DNA of 64,000 bases from Pseudomonas prosekii (GTDB lineage Bacteria > Pseudomonadota > Gammaproteobacteria > Pseudomonadales > Pseudomonadaceae): the NCBI RefSeq assembly GCF_900105155.1, contig NZ_LT629762.1, positions 4,597,501 to 4,661,500 on the forward strand, read 5' to 3'. This document shows positions 22,158 to 30,799 of this stretch, in pieces. The stretch's first letter is position 1. Every line of letters begins with the position of its first letter. The position numbers were made by a program, and so were the translations under genes. The notes below the pieces were generated by a model. That model was given only the letters and a program-made list of their open reading frames with translations. It had not been told where the DNA came from and did no database searches.

Positions 22158-22178
22158 TGTGGATAAACCTGTGGGTAA
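22158..22178. promoter_or_regulatory. tandem DnaA boxes upstream of nrdA
   Basis: TGTGGATAA (22158-22166) is an exact DnaA box (TTATCCACA on the other strand). TGTGGGTAA (22170-22178) is a one-mismatch box in the same orientation, 12 bp further on. DnaA control of nrdA is established in E. coli; its role here is inferred. Confidence 0.6.
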
Positions 22179-22457
22179 ATTGTGTGGGAAAGGTGGAACA
22201 GGCGTGTAGGCCGCGACGCTGCTGCATCGCGCGGATTTTCACTGTTTTTCAATCACTGAAAACAGTCGTTCGGATTTTTAAGGGCGCGAACCCTACCACA
22301 AAAAAGCGGCTTGTCCGAACGCATTTGCCGACTTGTTTTCTCGCCGGGCGACGTTTATACAATCGGCCGGTGCACACGCATTCTTATCCTCCCCAATCAT
22401 TACAAAAAGACGGGCGGATCCTTCCTTATAAGTGTTGTTGGCAAGCAGAGGTCACCC

Positions 22458-23180
22458 GTGGAGCAAGAAGCCTGGCAGGTATTGATTGTCGAAGACGACC
22501 AGCGACTGGCCGAGCTGACCCGCGATTACCTCGAAGCCAACGGCCTGCGCGTGTCAATCGAGGGCAACGGTGCGCTGGCGGCCGCGCGGATCATCAAGGA
22601 ACAACCGGATCTGGTGATCCTCGACTTGATGTTGCCCGGTGAAGATGGCCTGAGCATTTGCCGCAAGGTCCGCGACAAGTTCGACGGGCCGATCCTGATG
22701 CTCACCGCGCGCACCGACGACACCGATCAGATTCTCGGCCTCGACCTCGGCGCCGACGATTACGTGTGCAAACCGGTGCGCCCGCGCTTGCTGCTGGCGC
22801 GCATCCAGGCCTTGTTGCGCCGCAGCGAAGCGCCGGAAGTCGCCCCGGAAAAACTCCGCCGCTTGCAGTTCGGGCCGCTGATCGTCGACAACGCGTTGCG
22901 AGAAGCCTGGCTCAACGACAACGGCATCGAACTGACCAGCGCCGAATTCGACCTGCTGTGGCTGCTGGTGGCCAACGCCGGGCGGATCCTCTCCCGCGAA
23001 GAAATTTTCACCGCCTTGCGCGGCATCGGTTACGACGGCCAGGACCGCTCCATCGACGTGCGCATCTCGCGCATCCGTCCAAAAATCGGCGACGACCCGG
23101 ACCATCCACGCCTGATCAAAACCGTGCGCAGCAAAGGTTATCTGTTCGTGCCGGAAGCCTGCGCAGACCTGCCGCTGTGA
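22458..23180 (+). CDS. OmpR-family response regulator (RstA-like)
   Basis: 240 residues from a GTG at 22458 with AGAGG upstream. Longer in-frame starts are possible but encode atypical sequence. Receiver domain: VLIVEDDQRLAEL, phospho-acceptor Asp in LVILDLMLPGEDG, Lys in VCKPV. The winged-helix DNA-binding domain is at about 135-232 (LTSAEFDLLWLLVANAGRILSREEIF, RSIDVRISRIRPKIG). It is transcribed divergently from nrdA and overlaps the kinase gene by four bases (GTGA). The synteny matches PA1157. Target genes are unknown. Confidence 0.9.
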   Translation: MEQEAWQVLIVEDDQRLAELTRDYLEANGLRVSIEGNGALAAARIIKEQPDLVILDLMLPGEDGLSICRKVRDKFDGPILMLTARTDDTDQILGLDLGADDYVCKPVRPRLLLARIQALLRRSEAPEVAPEKLRRLQFGPLIVDNALREAWLNDNGIELTSAEFDLLWLLVANAGRILSREEIFTALRGIGYDGQDRSIDVRISRIRPKIGDDPDHPRLIKTVRSKGYLFVPEACADLPL

Positions 23181-24787
23181 ACTCGATTTTCCTGCGCATC
23201 TACGGCGGCATGTGCGCAGCGCTGATCCTCGTGGCGGTGCTCGGCGTGCTGGCGCTGCACCTGCTTAATCAGGTGCGCAGCGAGCAATACCGCGAGCGCC
23301 TGGCCCACGGCACGTTCTCGCTGATGGCCGACAACCTGCAACCGATGAACCCGACCGAGCGCCACCGCGCGTTGCTGGTGTGGGAACGCTTGCTGGGCAT
23401 TCCGCTGGCGCTGCAAACCTTCGCCCAGACCGACCTCGACCTGACCCAGCGCACCCGTGTGCTGCGCGGGCAGGCGCTGGTCGAACAGACCGGCCCGCAC
23501 GCGGCGAAGGTCTACCGTCTGGTCAGCGACAAGGAGCAACTGGTGCTGACCGGCGAAGTGCAGCAGATCAGCGAGCAACTGGCCCGCGCGACGATTTATC
23601 TGTTGGCCGACGAACTGGTGCGCTACCCGGTCGCCGAGCAACCGCAGCGCCTGGCGCAATTGAAGGAAGACAAGGGTTTTGGTTTCGACCTGCGGCTGGT
23701 CAAAGTCGAACAGGCTGACATGGATGAAGACCAGAGCCGGCGTGTGTCCGAGGGCGACACGGTGATGGCGCTGGGCAAGGGCGGCGATTCGATCCGGGTG
23801 TTTGCCGGCATGGTCGGCACGCCGTGGGTGCTGGAGATCGGTCCGTTGTTTCAGATGAATCCGTATCCGCCGGAATGGCTGGTGTTGATTGCGGCGTTGG
23901 GCCTGAGCTTGATCGGGTTGATCGTTTATTTGCTGGTGCGGCAACTGGAGCGGCGTTTGCGTGGCCTCGAAGCTGCCGCCACGCGCATCGCCAAGGGCAG
24001 CCTGGAAACCCGCGTGCCGGCGCGCGGCGCGGATTCGGTCGGGCGGCTGGCGGCGGCGTTTAACGGCATGGCCGAGCATTTGCAGCAATTATTAGCGATT
24101 CAGCGCGAACTGGTGCGCGCGGTTTCCCACGAACTGCGCACGCCGGTCGCGCGCCTGCGTTTTGGCCTGGAGATGATCGGCTCGGCGACCACGCCGCAAG
24201 CGTTGGAGAAGTACCGCGAAGGCATGGACCACGACATCGAAGACCTCGACAAACTGGTCGACGAGATGCTGACGTACGCGCGCCTGGAGCAGGGTTCGCC
24301 AGCGCTGAATTTCCAGCGAGTCGATCTCGATGCGCTGGTCAATCAAGTCATCGAGGAACTGGCGCCGTTGCGCGCGGAGGTCACGGTGCAGCGCGGTTTG
24401 TGTTTGTCCGCCGCCGATTGCGACGACGCCTGGGTCGAAGCCGAACCGCGTTATCTGCACCGCGCGCTGCAAAATCTGGTCGGCAACGCCATGCGCCACG
24501 CGCAATCGCGGGTCACGGTGAGTTATCAGGTCGGGCAATTGCGCTGTCGGGTCGATGTCGAGGACGACGGGCCGGGCGTGCCGGAAGCCGCGTGGGAGAA
24601 AATCTTCACGCCGTTCCTGCGCCTCGACGATAGCCGCACTCGCGCATCCGGTGGGCATGGGCTGGGTTTGTCGATTGTGCGGCGCATCGTCCATTGGCAT
24701 GGCGGCCGGGCGCTGATCGGTAAAAGCAAAAGCCTCGGCGGCGCGTGTTTCAGTTTGAGCTGGCCGAGGAATCAGGAGAAGCGTTGA
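23177..24787 (+). CDS. membrane sensor histidine kinase (RstB-like)
   Basis: 536 residues from the GTG at 23177 overlapping the regulator stop. TM1 is GGMCAALILVAVLGVLALHLL. A periplasmic domain of about 200 residues follows, then TM2 (LVLIAALGLSLIGLIVYLLV), a HAMP segment (LEAAATRIAKGSLETRV), the HisKA H-box (RAVSHELRTPVARLRF), an N-box (NLVGNAMRHA), and G boxes (EDDGPGVPE, GGHGLGLSI). It is the partner of the upstream OmpR-type regulator. Synteny matches PA1158. The sensed signal is unknown. Confidence 0.9.
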   Translation: MNSIFLRIYGGMCAALILVAVLGVLALHLLNQVRSEQYRERLAHGTFSLMADNLQPMNPTERHRALLVWERLLGIPLALQTFAQTDLDLTQRTRVLRGQALVEQTGPHAAKVYRLVSDKEQLVLTGEVQQISEQLARATIYLLADELVRYPVAEQPQRLAQLKEDKGFGFDLRLVKVEQADMDEDQSRRVSEGDTVMALGKGGDSIRVFAGMVGTPWVLEIGPLFQMNPYPPEWLVLIAALGLSLIGLIVYLLVRQLERRLRGLEAAATRIAKGSLETRVPARGADSVGRLAAAFNGMAEHLQQLLAIQRELVRAVSHELRTPVARLRFGLEMIGSATTPQALEKYREGMDHDIEDLDKLVDEMLTYARLEQGSPALNFQRVDLDALVNQVIEELAPLRAEVTVQRGLCLSAADCDDAWVEAEPRYLHRALQNLVGNAMRHAQSRVTVSYQVGQLRCRVDVEDDGPGVPEAAWEKIFTPFLRLDDSRTRASGGHGLGLSIVRRIVHWHGGRALIGKSKSLGGACFSLSWPRNQEKR

Positions 24788-24802
24788 GGCTTGACGAGCA
24801 CC

Positions 24803-24935
24803 TGTAGCAGCTGGCGAAGCCTGCGTTCGGCTGCGAAGCAGTCGTAAATCCTGCGCACGCGGTTTACCTGAAACACTGCGGTGTCTGGTTTGGCGACTGC
24901 TGCGCAGCCGAACGCAGGCTTCGCCAGCTGCTACA
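24803..24935. repeat. REPIN copy 1 of the TGTAGCAGCTGGCGAAGCC family
   Basis: Two inverted arms (TGTAGCAGCTGGCGAAGCC and its complement) flank a spacer of about 75 bp; total 133 bp. The spacer is itself related to those of three other copies at 35334, 42073 and 54976, including the segment GTTTACCTGA. The whole unit could fold as a long hairpin. It lies between the kinase gene and the converging phosphopantetheinyl transferase gene. Confidence 0.9.
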
Positions 24936-24946
24936 AGGGGCGAGCC

Positions 24947-25672
24947 TCAAGCCTTGATACTGACCAGACTCAACAACTGCCCATCTTTCACCGCGAACTG
25001 CGCATCCAGCTCAGCCCCGTTCCTCCACTCACTGGACAAATCCGTGAGCAAGCGCAAGCGCACCTGACCGTCCGCCGACCATTCCAGCACTTCAGCGTGT
25101 TCAAAATAGAAGCGCTGCTGGACGATCGGGTACAGCGCTTTGAACAGGCTTTCCTTCACCGAAAAGGTCAGGGTCACCAGCAGCGCCAGATGCTCACTGC
25201 CAGCAGCGGCCATGCGCTGCAGCTCCGGCGGTGTGAGGATTTCCCCGGCCAGGCGCTCGGCGCGTTCGAAGTTCAGCAGGTTTTCCAGGTCCATGCCCAA
25301 GCCGCGCCAGTGCGCCTTGTTCGCGACAATCGCGGCGGCGCGGCCGGTGCTGTGGGTGATCGAGCCAGAAATGTGTGCGGGCCAGACCGGCGCGCGGTCC
25401 TCGCCGATGGCCGGCACACAATCCAAGCCTTCAAGCTGTTGCAACGCGGCGCGCGCGCAAACCCGTCCGGCAAGAAACTCGGCTTGGCGCTTGGCTACCG
25501 AACGCTGAATGCTCGCCGGCGGCGCGATGACGCTGCGCTGGAAATCATCGGCGGCCAGTTGCGCAGGGTCGAAGTGCGTGCTGAGCAACACCGTTTCCGC
25601 CAGCCGCAATGGCAGCGGCCAATGGGCATCGAGCGGGGTGCAGCAGGCGGGCAGGGCAGGGGTTGAATTCAT
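24947..25672 (-). CDS. pcpS: 4'-phosphopantetheinyl transferase (Sfp/PcpS type)
   Basis: 241 residues from the ATG at 25672 (another ATG lies three codons upstream). It shows the family's three motifs: an N-terminal SVAKRQAEFLAGR, the Mg-binding GMDLEN, and FSVKESLFKALYP. It transfers phosphopantetheine from CoA to acyl or peptidyl carrier proteins; in P. aeruginosa PcpS (PA1165) serves both fatty-acid and siderophore synthesis. The location next to the nrdA region agrees with PA1165 synteny. Confidence 0.9.
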   Translation of the reverse strand: MNSTPALPACCTPLDAHWPLPLRLAETVLLSTHFDPAQLAADDFQRSVIAPPASIQRSVAKRQAEFLAGRVCARAALQQLEGLDCVPAIGEDRAPVWPAHISGSITHSTGRAAAIVANKAHWRGLGMDLENLLNFERAERLAGEILTPPELQRMAAAGSEHLALLVTLTFSVKESLFKALYPIVQQRFYFEHAEVLEWSADGQVRLRLLTDLSSEWRNGAELDAQFAVKDGQLLSLVSIKA

Positions 25673-25722
25673 GGCGGGCATTTTGCCGGGTTGCTCTCAG
25701 GCTGGGTAGTAGCAACAGCTTT

Positions 25723-25836
25723 TGTGGCGAGGGGGCTTGCCCCCGTTGAGCCGCGAAGCGGCTCCCGGCATCCTTCCATGCCAGCCGGTTTTGCGACTGC
25801 TTCGCAGCCGAACGGGGGCAAGCCCCCTCGCCACAG
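25723..25836. repeat. REP inverted pair, TGTGGCGAGGGGGCTTGCC family, copy 1
   Basis: TGTGGCGAGGGGGCTTGCCCCCGTT at the left and its reverse complement at the right flank a spacer with GCTTCGCAGCCG-type sequence. The second copy is at 36412. It lies between the pcpS start and the end of the dienelactone hydrolase gene. Confidence 0.88.
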
Positions 25837-25846
25837 GGTTCACTGA

Positions 25847-26638
25847 TCAGCCAAAGATTTTCTTGAAGAACGCCTGCATGTCCGCCCACGAACGCTCGTC
25901 CGCCGCTTTGTTGTAGCCGATATCCGGCCCGCCATGTTCGCCATGCCCGAGCCGGTCGGCGTCAGGGTTGCTGAACCCGTGCTTGGCGTCCGCAAGGCTG
26001 ACGAATTGATAATCGGCGCCAGCCTTGTCCATTTCCGACTTGAACGCGGCGACGTTGTCCGGAGTAATCATGCTGTCTTTCGCGCCATGCTCGACGAGGA
26101 TTTTCGCCTTCACGCTGCCCGCGGTCGCCGGCGTCTTGGTCGCCAGCGCGCCGTGGAAACTCACCACGCCTTTGAGCGGCAGGCCCTGACGCGCCGCATT
26201 CAGCACCACCGCTCCGCCGAAGCAGTAACCGATTGCCGCGAGATTCTGCGGATCGGTCTGCGGTTGTTTCTTCAGCAGATCGAGCCCGGCCTGAAAGCGT
26301 GCGCTCGCCACCGCGCTGTCCTTCAGTGCCTCTTGCATGAACGCCATCGCGTCCTTCGGATGTTCGGTGTTCTTGCCGCCGCCGTACATGTCGATGGCCA
26401 GCGCGCTGTAACCGAGACCGGCAAGATCGCGGGCGCGGCGCTTGGCGTAATCGTTGAGGCCCCAGAACTCATGTACCACCACCACACCGGGGCGCGGGCC
26501 TTTGATCGCGTCGTCGTAGGCGTAATAACCAATCATCTGCGTGCCGTCGCTGCTCTGGTAAGGGATTTCCTCAGTCTTGATCGCAGCGTTGGCCAGCGTG
26601 CTGGCGGCCAGTAGGGCGAGGGCGAGAAACAGGCGCAT
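25847..26638 (-). CDS. secreted dienelactone hydrolase family protein
   Basis: 263 residues with a signal peptide (LFLALALLAASTLANA). The alpha/beta-hydrolase fold of the DLH family has the nucleophile Cys in IGYCFGGAVV, Asp in HGAKDSMI and His in DAKHGFSNPDA. Homologues sit next to pcpS in P. aeruginosa (PA1166). It is presumably a periplasmic ester or lactone hydrolase of unknown substrate. The upstream gap carries the oprH regulatory array on the other strand. Confidence 0.88.
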   Translation of the reverse strand: MRLFLALALLAASTLANAAIKTEEIPYQSSDGTQMIGYYAYDDAIKGPRPGVVVVHEFWGLNDYAKRRARDLAGLGYSALAIDMYGGGKNTEHPKDAMAFMQEALKDSAVASARFQAGLDLLKKQPQTDPQNLAAIGYCFGGAVVLNAARQGLPLKGVVSFHGALATKTPATAGSVKAKILVEHGAKDSMITPDNVAAFKSEMDKAGADYQFVSLADAKHGFSNPDADRLGHGEHGGPDIGYNKAADERSWADMQAFFKKIFG

Positions 26639-26686
26639 GGTCGGGTCTCCTTAAAAGAAAGTGGTCAAATCAGCCTAGTCGATTTG

Positions 26687-26725
26687 ATTCAGCTCAGGTT
26701 CAGAGAGCGTTCAGGGGCAGTTCAG
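26687..26725 (+). promoter_or_regulatory. array of four PhoP-type hexamers upstream of oprH-phoPQ
   Basis: ATTCAG (26687), GTTCAG (26698), GTTCAG (26709) and GTTCAG (26720) lie in direct orientation at exactly 11-bp intervals, so any two neighbours form a hexamer-N5-hexamer site. Such half-sites are typical of PhoP binding (GTTTA-like in enterics, GTTCAG-like in Pseudomonas). The last lies 60 bp before the oprH ATG. A two-hexamer site is usual; four is unusually dense. Confidence 0.8.
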
Positions 26726-26784
26726 GGGCGGGTAAGTAACCTTGCCCCGTACCCAAAAAGCGATAGTGCATAAGGAAACCTCCT

Positions 26785-27387
26785 ATGACTTCTTTGAAAA
26801 AACTGCTGTTGGCTTTCACCGTGTTGAGCGCCAGTGCTGCGGCGCACGCTACCGACGATACCTTCGCCGGCCTGACGCTGGGGCAAACCAGCGACAAGGT
26901 GAAAAAATCCCACGCCCTCAACGACAACCTCGGCCACCCGAACGCGGACGGTGCCATCGGCAAAGACACCACCTGGGGTGTGCGTCTGGGCAAGCAAAAC
27001 AACCAAGGCCGCTACTACGCCACTTACGACAACGTGTCCGGCTCGCACAATGGCATTAAACTGCGCCAGGAAAACCTGCTCGGCAGCTACGATCTGTTTT
27101 ACCCGGTGGGCGGCAGCACCAAATTGTTCGGCGGCGCCACGGCCGGTTTCACCAAGCTGACCCAGGAATCCCCAGGCTTCAGCCGCGACAGCGACATCGG
27201 TTACGCCCTCGGCGGCCAGGTCGGCGTGTTGCAGCAAGTTTCGCAGAACACCTCGGTCGAGCTGGGTTACCGTTACCTGCGCAGCAATGCCAGCACCGAA
27301 ATGAGCGAGCGCGGTGGCAGCAAACAAGGCTCGCTGGCACTTAACAGCAGCGCCCAGACCTACCTGTCCGCCAACTACGCTTTTTAA
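26785..27387 (+). CDS. oprH: outer membrane protein OprH
   Basis: 200 residues with a signal peptide (about 1-23, ending AAAHA). The mature part is an 8-strand beta-barrel-like sequence with alternating aromatic pattern and a C-terminal Phe (TYLSANYAF). OprH stabilises LPS under low Mg. It is the first gene of the oprH-phoP-phoQ locus, with AAGGA before the ATG and a PhoP-type array upstream. A hairpin separates it from phoP. Confidence 0.92.
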   Translation: MTSLKKLLLAFTVLSASAAAHATDDTFAGLTLGQTSDKVKKSHALNDNLGHPNADGAIGKDTTWGVRLGKQNNQGRYYATYDNVSGSHNGIKLRQENLLGSYDLFYPVGGSTKLFGGATAGFTKLTQESPGFSRDSDIGYALGGQVGVLQQVSQNTSVELGYRYLRSNASTEMSERGGSKQGSLALNSSAQTYLSANYAF

Positions 27388-27408
27388 AAGCCGTTCGCGA
27401 CAGACCTG

Positions 27409-27439
27409 CGCCGGATCACCCAAACAGGGTGATCCGGCG
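27409..27439 (+). terminator. hairpin between oprH and phoP (partial terminator or mRNA stabiliser)
   Basis: A perfect 13-bp stem CGCCGGATCACCC / GGGTGATCCGGCG with an AAACA loop and no clear T tract. It could reduce read-through from oprH or protect its 3' end while allowing phoPQ expression. Confidence 0.55.
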
Positions 27440-27506
27440 TTGCCATGTTGACCATTGAGGCACGTGCGCGTGCCTCTGGAGATGTTGTTTTGCCCGGGAG
27501 AGCGTT

Positions 27507-28184
27507 ATGAAATTGCTGGTTGTCGAAGATGAAGCGCTATTGCGCCATCACCTGCAAACTCGCCTGACGGATAGCGGCCACGTGGTCGAATCCGTGGCCA
27601 ACGCCGAAGAGGCGCTGTACCAGACCGAGCAATTCAACCATGACCTGGCGGTGATCGACCTCGGCCTGCCGGGCATGGGTGGCCTCGACCTGATCCGCCA
27701 ATTGCGCTCGAGCGGCAAGACCTTCCCGATCCTGATCCTCACCGCGCGCGGCAACTGGCAGGACAAGGTCGAAGGCCTCGCCGCCGGCGCCGACGACTAC
27801 GTGGTCAAGCCGTTCCAGTTCGAAGAACTCGACGCGCGGCTGAATGCCTTGTTGCGGCGTTCCAGCGGTTTCACCCAATCGACGATCACCGCCGGGCCGC
27901 TGCTGCTCGACCTCAATCGCAAGCAGGCGACCCTCGATGAACAGCCGCTGGCGCTGACCGCCTACGAGTACCGGATTCTCGAATACCTGATGCGCCATCA
28001 CCAGCAAGTGGTGGCCAAGGACCGCCTGATGGAACAGCTCTACCCGGATGACGACGAGCGCGATCCGAATGTCATCGAAGTGCTGGTCGGCCGCTTGCGG
28101 CGCAAACTCGAAGGCCCGGCCGGGTTCAAGCCGATCGATACCGTGCGCGGCCTCGGCTACCTGTTCAACGAGCGCTGCACTTGA
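27507..28184 (+). CDS. phoP: response regulator PhoP
   Basis: 225 residues. Receiver: KLLVVEDEALLRHHLQ, phospho-acceptor Asp51 in LAVIDLGLPGMGG, Lys in VVKPFQFEEL. OmpR-type winged helix: LTAYEYRILEYLMRHHQQVVAKDRLMEQLY, VIEVLVGRLRRKL. It responds to low Mg via PhoQ. The gene follows oprH in the expected order and overlaps phoQ by four bases. Confidence 0.95.
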   Translation: MKLLVVEDEALLRHHLQTRLTDSGHVVESVANAEEALYQTEQFNHDLAVIDLGLPGMGGLDLIRQLRSSGKTFPILILTARGNWQDKVEGLAAGADDYVVKPFQFEELDARLNALLRRSSGFTQSTITAGPLLLDLNRKQATLDEQPLALTAYEYRILEYLMRHHQQVVAKDRLMEQLYPDDDERDPNVIEVLVGRLRRKLEGPAGFKPIDTVRGLGYLFNERCT

Positions 28185-29527
28185 TTCGCTCGCTTCGCGT
28201 TCGCCTGATGCTCGCCGCCACGCTGTTGGCGGTGTTGTTCATGCTCGCGTTGCTGCCGGCGATGCAAGGCGCGTTCAGCCTCGCGTTGCAGGACTCGATC
28301 GAGCAACGCCTGGCCTCGGACGTGACCACGCTGATTTCCGCCGCGCGCGTCGAAGACAATCGCTTGCAAATGCCGGCGCAGTTGCCGGACGAGCGCTACA
28401 ACCTCACCGACAGCCGATTGCTCGGCTACATCTATGACCGCGAAGGGCGGCTGGTCTGGCGCTCGAAAGGCACCCGCGAAGAGAACATCAACTACAAACC
28501 GCGTTACGACGGACGCGGTAACGAGTTCGCCAGAATCAAGGAAACCGACGGCCAGGAATTTTTCGTTTATGACGTCGAGGTCAAACTGCTCGGCGGCAAA
28601 AGCGCGGCGTTCAGCATCGTCGCGCTGCAACCGGTGCGCGAATACGAAATCACCCTCGAAGGCCTGCGCGAAAATCTTTACCTCGGTTTCGGCGCAGCGT
28701 TGCTGGTGTTGCTGGCGCTGCTATGGATTGGCCTGACCTGGGGTTTGAAAGCCCTGCGCCGCTTGAGTCAGGAACTCGATGAGATCGAAAGCGGCGACCG
28801 CGAAAGCCTCACCGAGCAACACCCGCGCGAACTGCTGCGGCTGACCGGCTCGCTGAACCGCTTGCTGCACAGCGAACGCGAGCAACGCAGCCGTTACCGC
28901 GATTCCCTCGACGACCTCGCGCACAGTTTGAAAACCCCGCTGACCGTGTTGCAAGGCGTCAGCGAAGACATGGCGCAGCGCCCCGAGGACCGCGATCAGG
29001 CGTGGGTGCTGCAATCGCAGATCGAGCGCATGAGCCAGCAGATCGGCTATCAATTGCAGCGCGCCAGCCTGCGCAAAAGCGGTCTGGTGCGCCATCAGGT
29101 GCGCCTGCGCCCGGTGCTGCAAAGCCTCTGCGACACGCTGGACAAGGTCTATCGCGACAAACGCGTGCGCGTGGCTTTCGATTTGCCGGAGCACTGTTAC
29201 GTGCCGATCGAGCAGGGCGCGTTGCTGGAAATGCTCGGCAATCTGCTGGAAAACGCCTATCGGCTGTGTTTGAGCGAAGTGCGCGTCAGCGTCCGCGACA
29301 CCCAGGGCGGCATTGAGCTGTGCGTCGAAGACGACGGGCCGGGCGTGCCGCCAGACCAGCGCGCGCGGATTCTGCAAAGGGGCGAACGGCTGGATCGCCA
29401 GCATCCGGGGCAGGGGATTGGTTTGGCGGTGGTCAAGGACATCATCGAAAGCTACAGCGCCAAATTGACCCTGGGTGACTCGACGCTGGGCGGCGCGGCG
29501 TTTCGGATTCATTTCCCGGCGCTTTGA
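28181..29527 (+). CDS. phoQ: sensor histidine kinase PhoQ
   Basis: 448 residues from a TTG at 28181 that overlaps the phoP stop (TTGA). TM1 is LMLAATLLAVLFMLALLPAM. The periplasmic sensor (about 33-165) contains acidic segments (EETDGQEFFVYDVEV-like). TM2 is LLVLLALLWIGLTWGL. The kinase core has the H-box LDDLAHSLKTPLTVLQ, an N-box (NLLENAYRLC) and a G-box (EDDGPGVPPDQ). It senses Mg and cationic peptides in related species. REP elements follow. Confidence 0.93.
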   Translation: MIRSLRVRLMLAATLLAVLFMLALLPAMQGAFSLALQDSIEQRLASDVTTLISAARVEDNRLQMPAQLPDERYNLTDSRLLGYIYDREGRLVWRSKGTREENINYKPRYDGRGNEFARIKETDGQEFFVYDVEVKLLGGKSAAFSIVALQPVREYEITLEGLRENLYLGFGAALLVLLALLWIGLTWGLKALRRLSQELDEIESGDRESLTEQHPRELLRLTGSLNRLLHSEREQRSRYRDSLDDLAHSLKTPLTVLQGVSEDMAQRPEDRDQAWVLQSQIERMSQQIGYQLQRASLRKSGLVRHQVRLRPVLQSLCDTLDKVYRDKRVRVAFDLPEHCYVPIEQGALLEMLGNLLENAYRLCLSEVRVSVRDTQGGIELCVEDDGPGVPPDQRARILQRGERLDRQHPGQGIGLAVVKDIIESYSAKLTLGDSTLGGAAFRIHFPAL

Positions 29528-29555
29528 TCTGAATCTGAGGTGTGCCGGCGGACGG

Positions 29556-29656
29556 CATCGCGAGGAAGCTCGCTCCCACAGGGGACGGTGGTGAACACAC
29601 TGTGGGTGAACGCCGCGAACCAAATGTGGGAACGAGCTTGCTCGCGATGAGGCCGG
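29556..29656. repeat. REP inverted pair, CGCGAGCAAGCTCGCTCCCACA family
   Basis: GCATCGCGAGGAAGCTCGCTCCCACA (from 29556) and an inverted GTGGGAACGAGCTTGCTCGCGATGAGG (to 29651) flank a spacer of about 40 bp that contains a further CACTGTGGG. It lies between phoQ and the converging araC-type gene. Confidence 0.85.
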
Positions 29657-29686
29657 AGAAAACACTCGAGAATCTGCTGCCGAGGT

Positions 29687-30685
29687 TCAATTCTCTTGCG
29701 CGCGATAAGCCCCCGGTGTCAGCCCGGTCCATTTCTTGAACGCCCGATGAAACGCCGAAGGCTCGGAGAATCCCAGCTGTTCGGCAATCTGTTGCAACGA
29801 CAGGTCGGCGCGCCCGAGGTGATAAATCGCAATGTCGCGGCGCAACTGATCCTTCAATTCCTGAAAACTGCTGCCCTCTTCACGCAAATGCCGGCGCAAG
29901 GTCTGCGGGCTGATGTGCAATTGCGCGGCCACCGCTTCCAGGTCCGGCCAACGGGAACTGTCGCGGCTGAGCAAACGGCGCAACTGGCTGCTCAAACTGT
30001 CGCCGTCATCCGGGCGCGACAACAGGTCGGCGGGGGAGCGTTCGAGAAAATGCTTGAGCGTGCGTTCGTCCTGCAACAACGGCATTGCCAGGTAGCGACT
30101 GTGAAACAGCAGGCTGCTTTGCGGCCGGGAAAACTCCAGCGCGCAGGGAAACAGCAAATCGTATTCCGCGCCGTGCTCGGGCCGCGCATAGCTGAACGTC
30201 GCTTGCTCCAGCCGAATCCGTTGGCCGATCAGCCAACTGCCGAGGCGATGCCAGATCACCAGCAGGCATTCCGTCAGAAAATGATCCGGGTCCCACAGCT
30301 GCGCGTCGTCGAGGCTCAGGCGAATCATTTCGTCCTCGCGGCTCAGGGTCAGGCGCGGGGCCTCGGGGAATAGGCTATAAAACAATAAGCCGCGATGCAG
30401 CGCCTTATCCAGATTGCGACAGTGGATCAGCGCGTGGCACATCATCGCGAAACTGCCGGGTTTGCTCGGCGCCGGGCCGAAACCCAGGTATTCGTCGTCG
30501 AGCGCCAGCCACAGGCTCTGGATCAACCGAGTGAATTGTTCCGGCGCGATCCGCGCACGCGGCTCGTCGAGCAATTCAGGGCTGATCCCGAGTTGTAACA
30601 ACAGCGCGGAATAATCCAAGCCACGACGGCGCGCGCCGCCAAGGGCGGCGCGGGCGAAATGACTGGCGATAGTGCGTTCACGCAT
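29687..30685 (-). CDS. AraC-family transcriptional regulator
   Basis: 332 residues. An N-terminal arabinose-binding-like ligand domain (PF12625 type, about 15-200) precedes the two-helix AraC/XylS DNA-binding domain (about 225-328; AAQLHISPQTLRRHLREEGSSF and ADLSLQQIAEQLGFSEPSAFHRAFKKWTG). It is related to the OruR/ArgR-like subgroup. Divergent from dctA across 338 bp, so it may regulate dctA or itself, but dctA already shows sigma-54 type control. The effector is unknown. Confidence 0.88.
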   Translation of the reverse strand: MRERTIASHFARAALGGARRRGLDYSALLLQLGISPELLDEPRARIAPEQFTRLIQSLWLALDDEYLGFGPAPSKPGSFAMMCHALIHCRNLDKALHRGLLFYSLFPEAPRLTLSREDEMIRLSLDDAQLWDPDHFLTECLLVIWHRLGSWLIGQRIRLEQATFSYARPEHGAEYDLLFPCALEFSRPQSSLLFHSRYLAMPLLQDERTLKHFLERSPADLLSRPDDGDSLSSQLRRLLSRDSSRWPDLEAVAAQLHISPQTLRRHLREEGSSFQELKDQLRRDIAIYHLGRADLSLQQIAEQLGFSEPSAFHRAFKKWTGLTPGAYRAQEN

Positions 30686-30744
30686 GGCTGGCAGGTCCGT
30701 CCGTTAAGCGGCGAATGGTAGCCGCACGGCTCGGCGCTGAACAA

Positions 30745-30799
30745 GGCGGATATCCGCCATATTGTAGGACGAGGTTGGGTGGTTAGGCGGGAATCCGCC
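30745..30799. promoter_or_regulatory. two GGCGG-N4-CCGCC palindromes upstream of the dctA sigma-54 promoter
   Basis: GGCGGATATCCGCC (30745-30758) is a perfect palindrome; GGCGGGAATCCGCC (30786-30799) is a near-perfect copy. Their centres are 41 bp apart, about four helical turns, and they lie 81-135 bp upstream of the sigma-54 promoter. This is the arrangement expected for an upstream activating sequence of a DctD-type enhancer-binding protein. The protein itself is inferred. Confidence 0.7.

Noticed and set aside
22658..23176. Upstream extension of the kinase frame over the response regulator gene
   Set aside because: The extension is a low-complexity Arg/Pro-rich shadow of the regulator. 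The GTG at 23177 overlapping the stop fits translational coupling.
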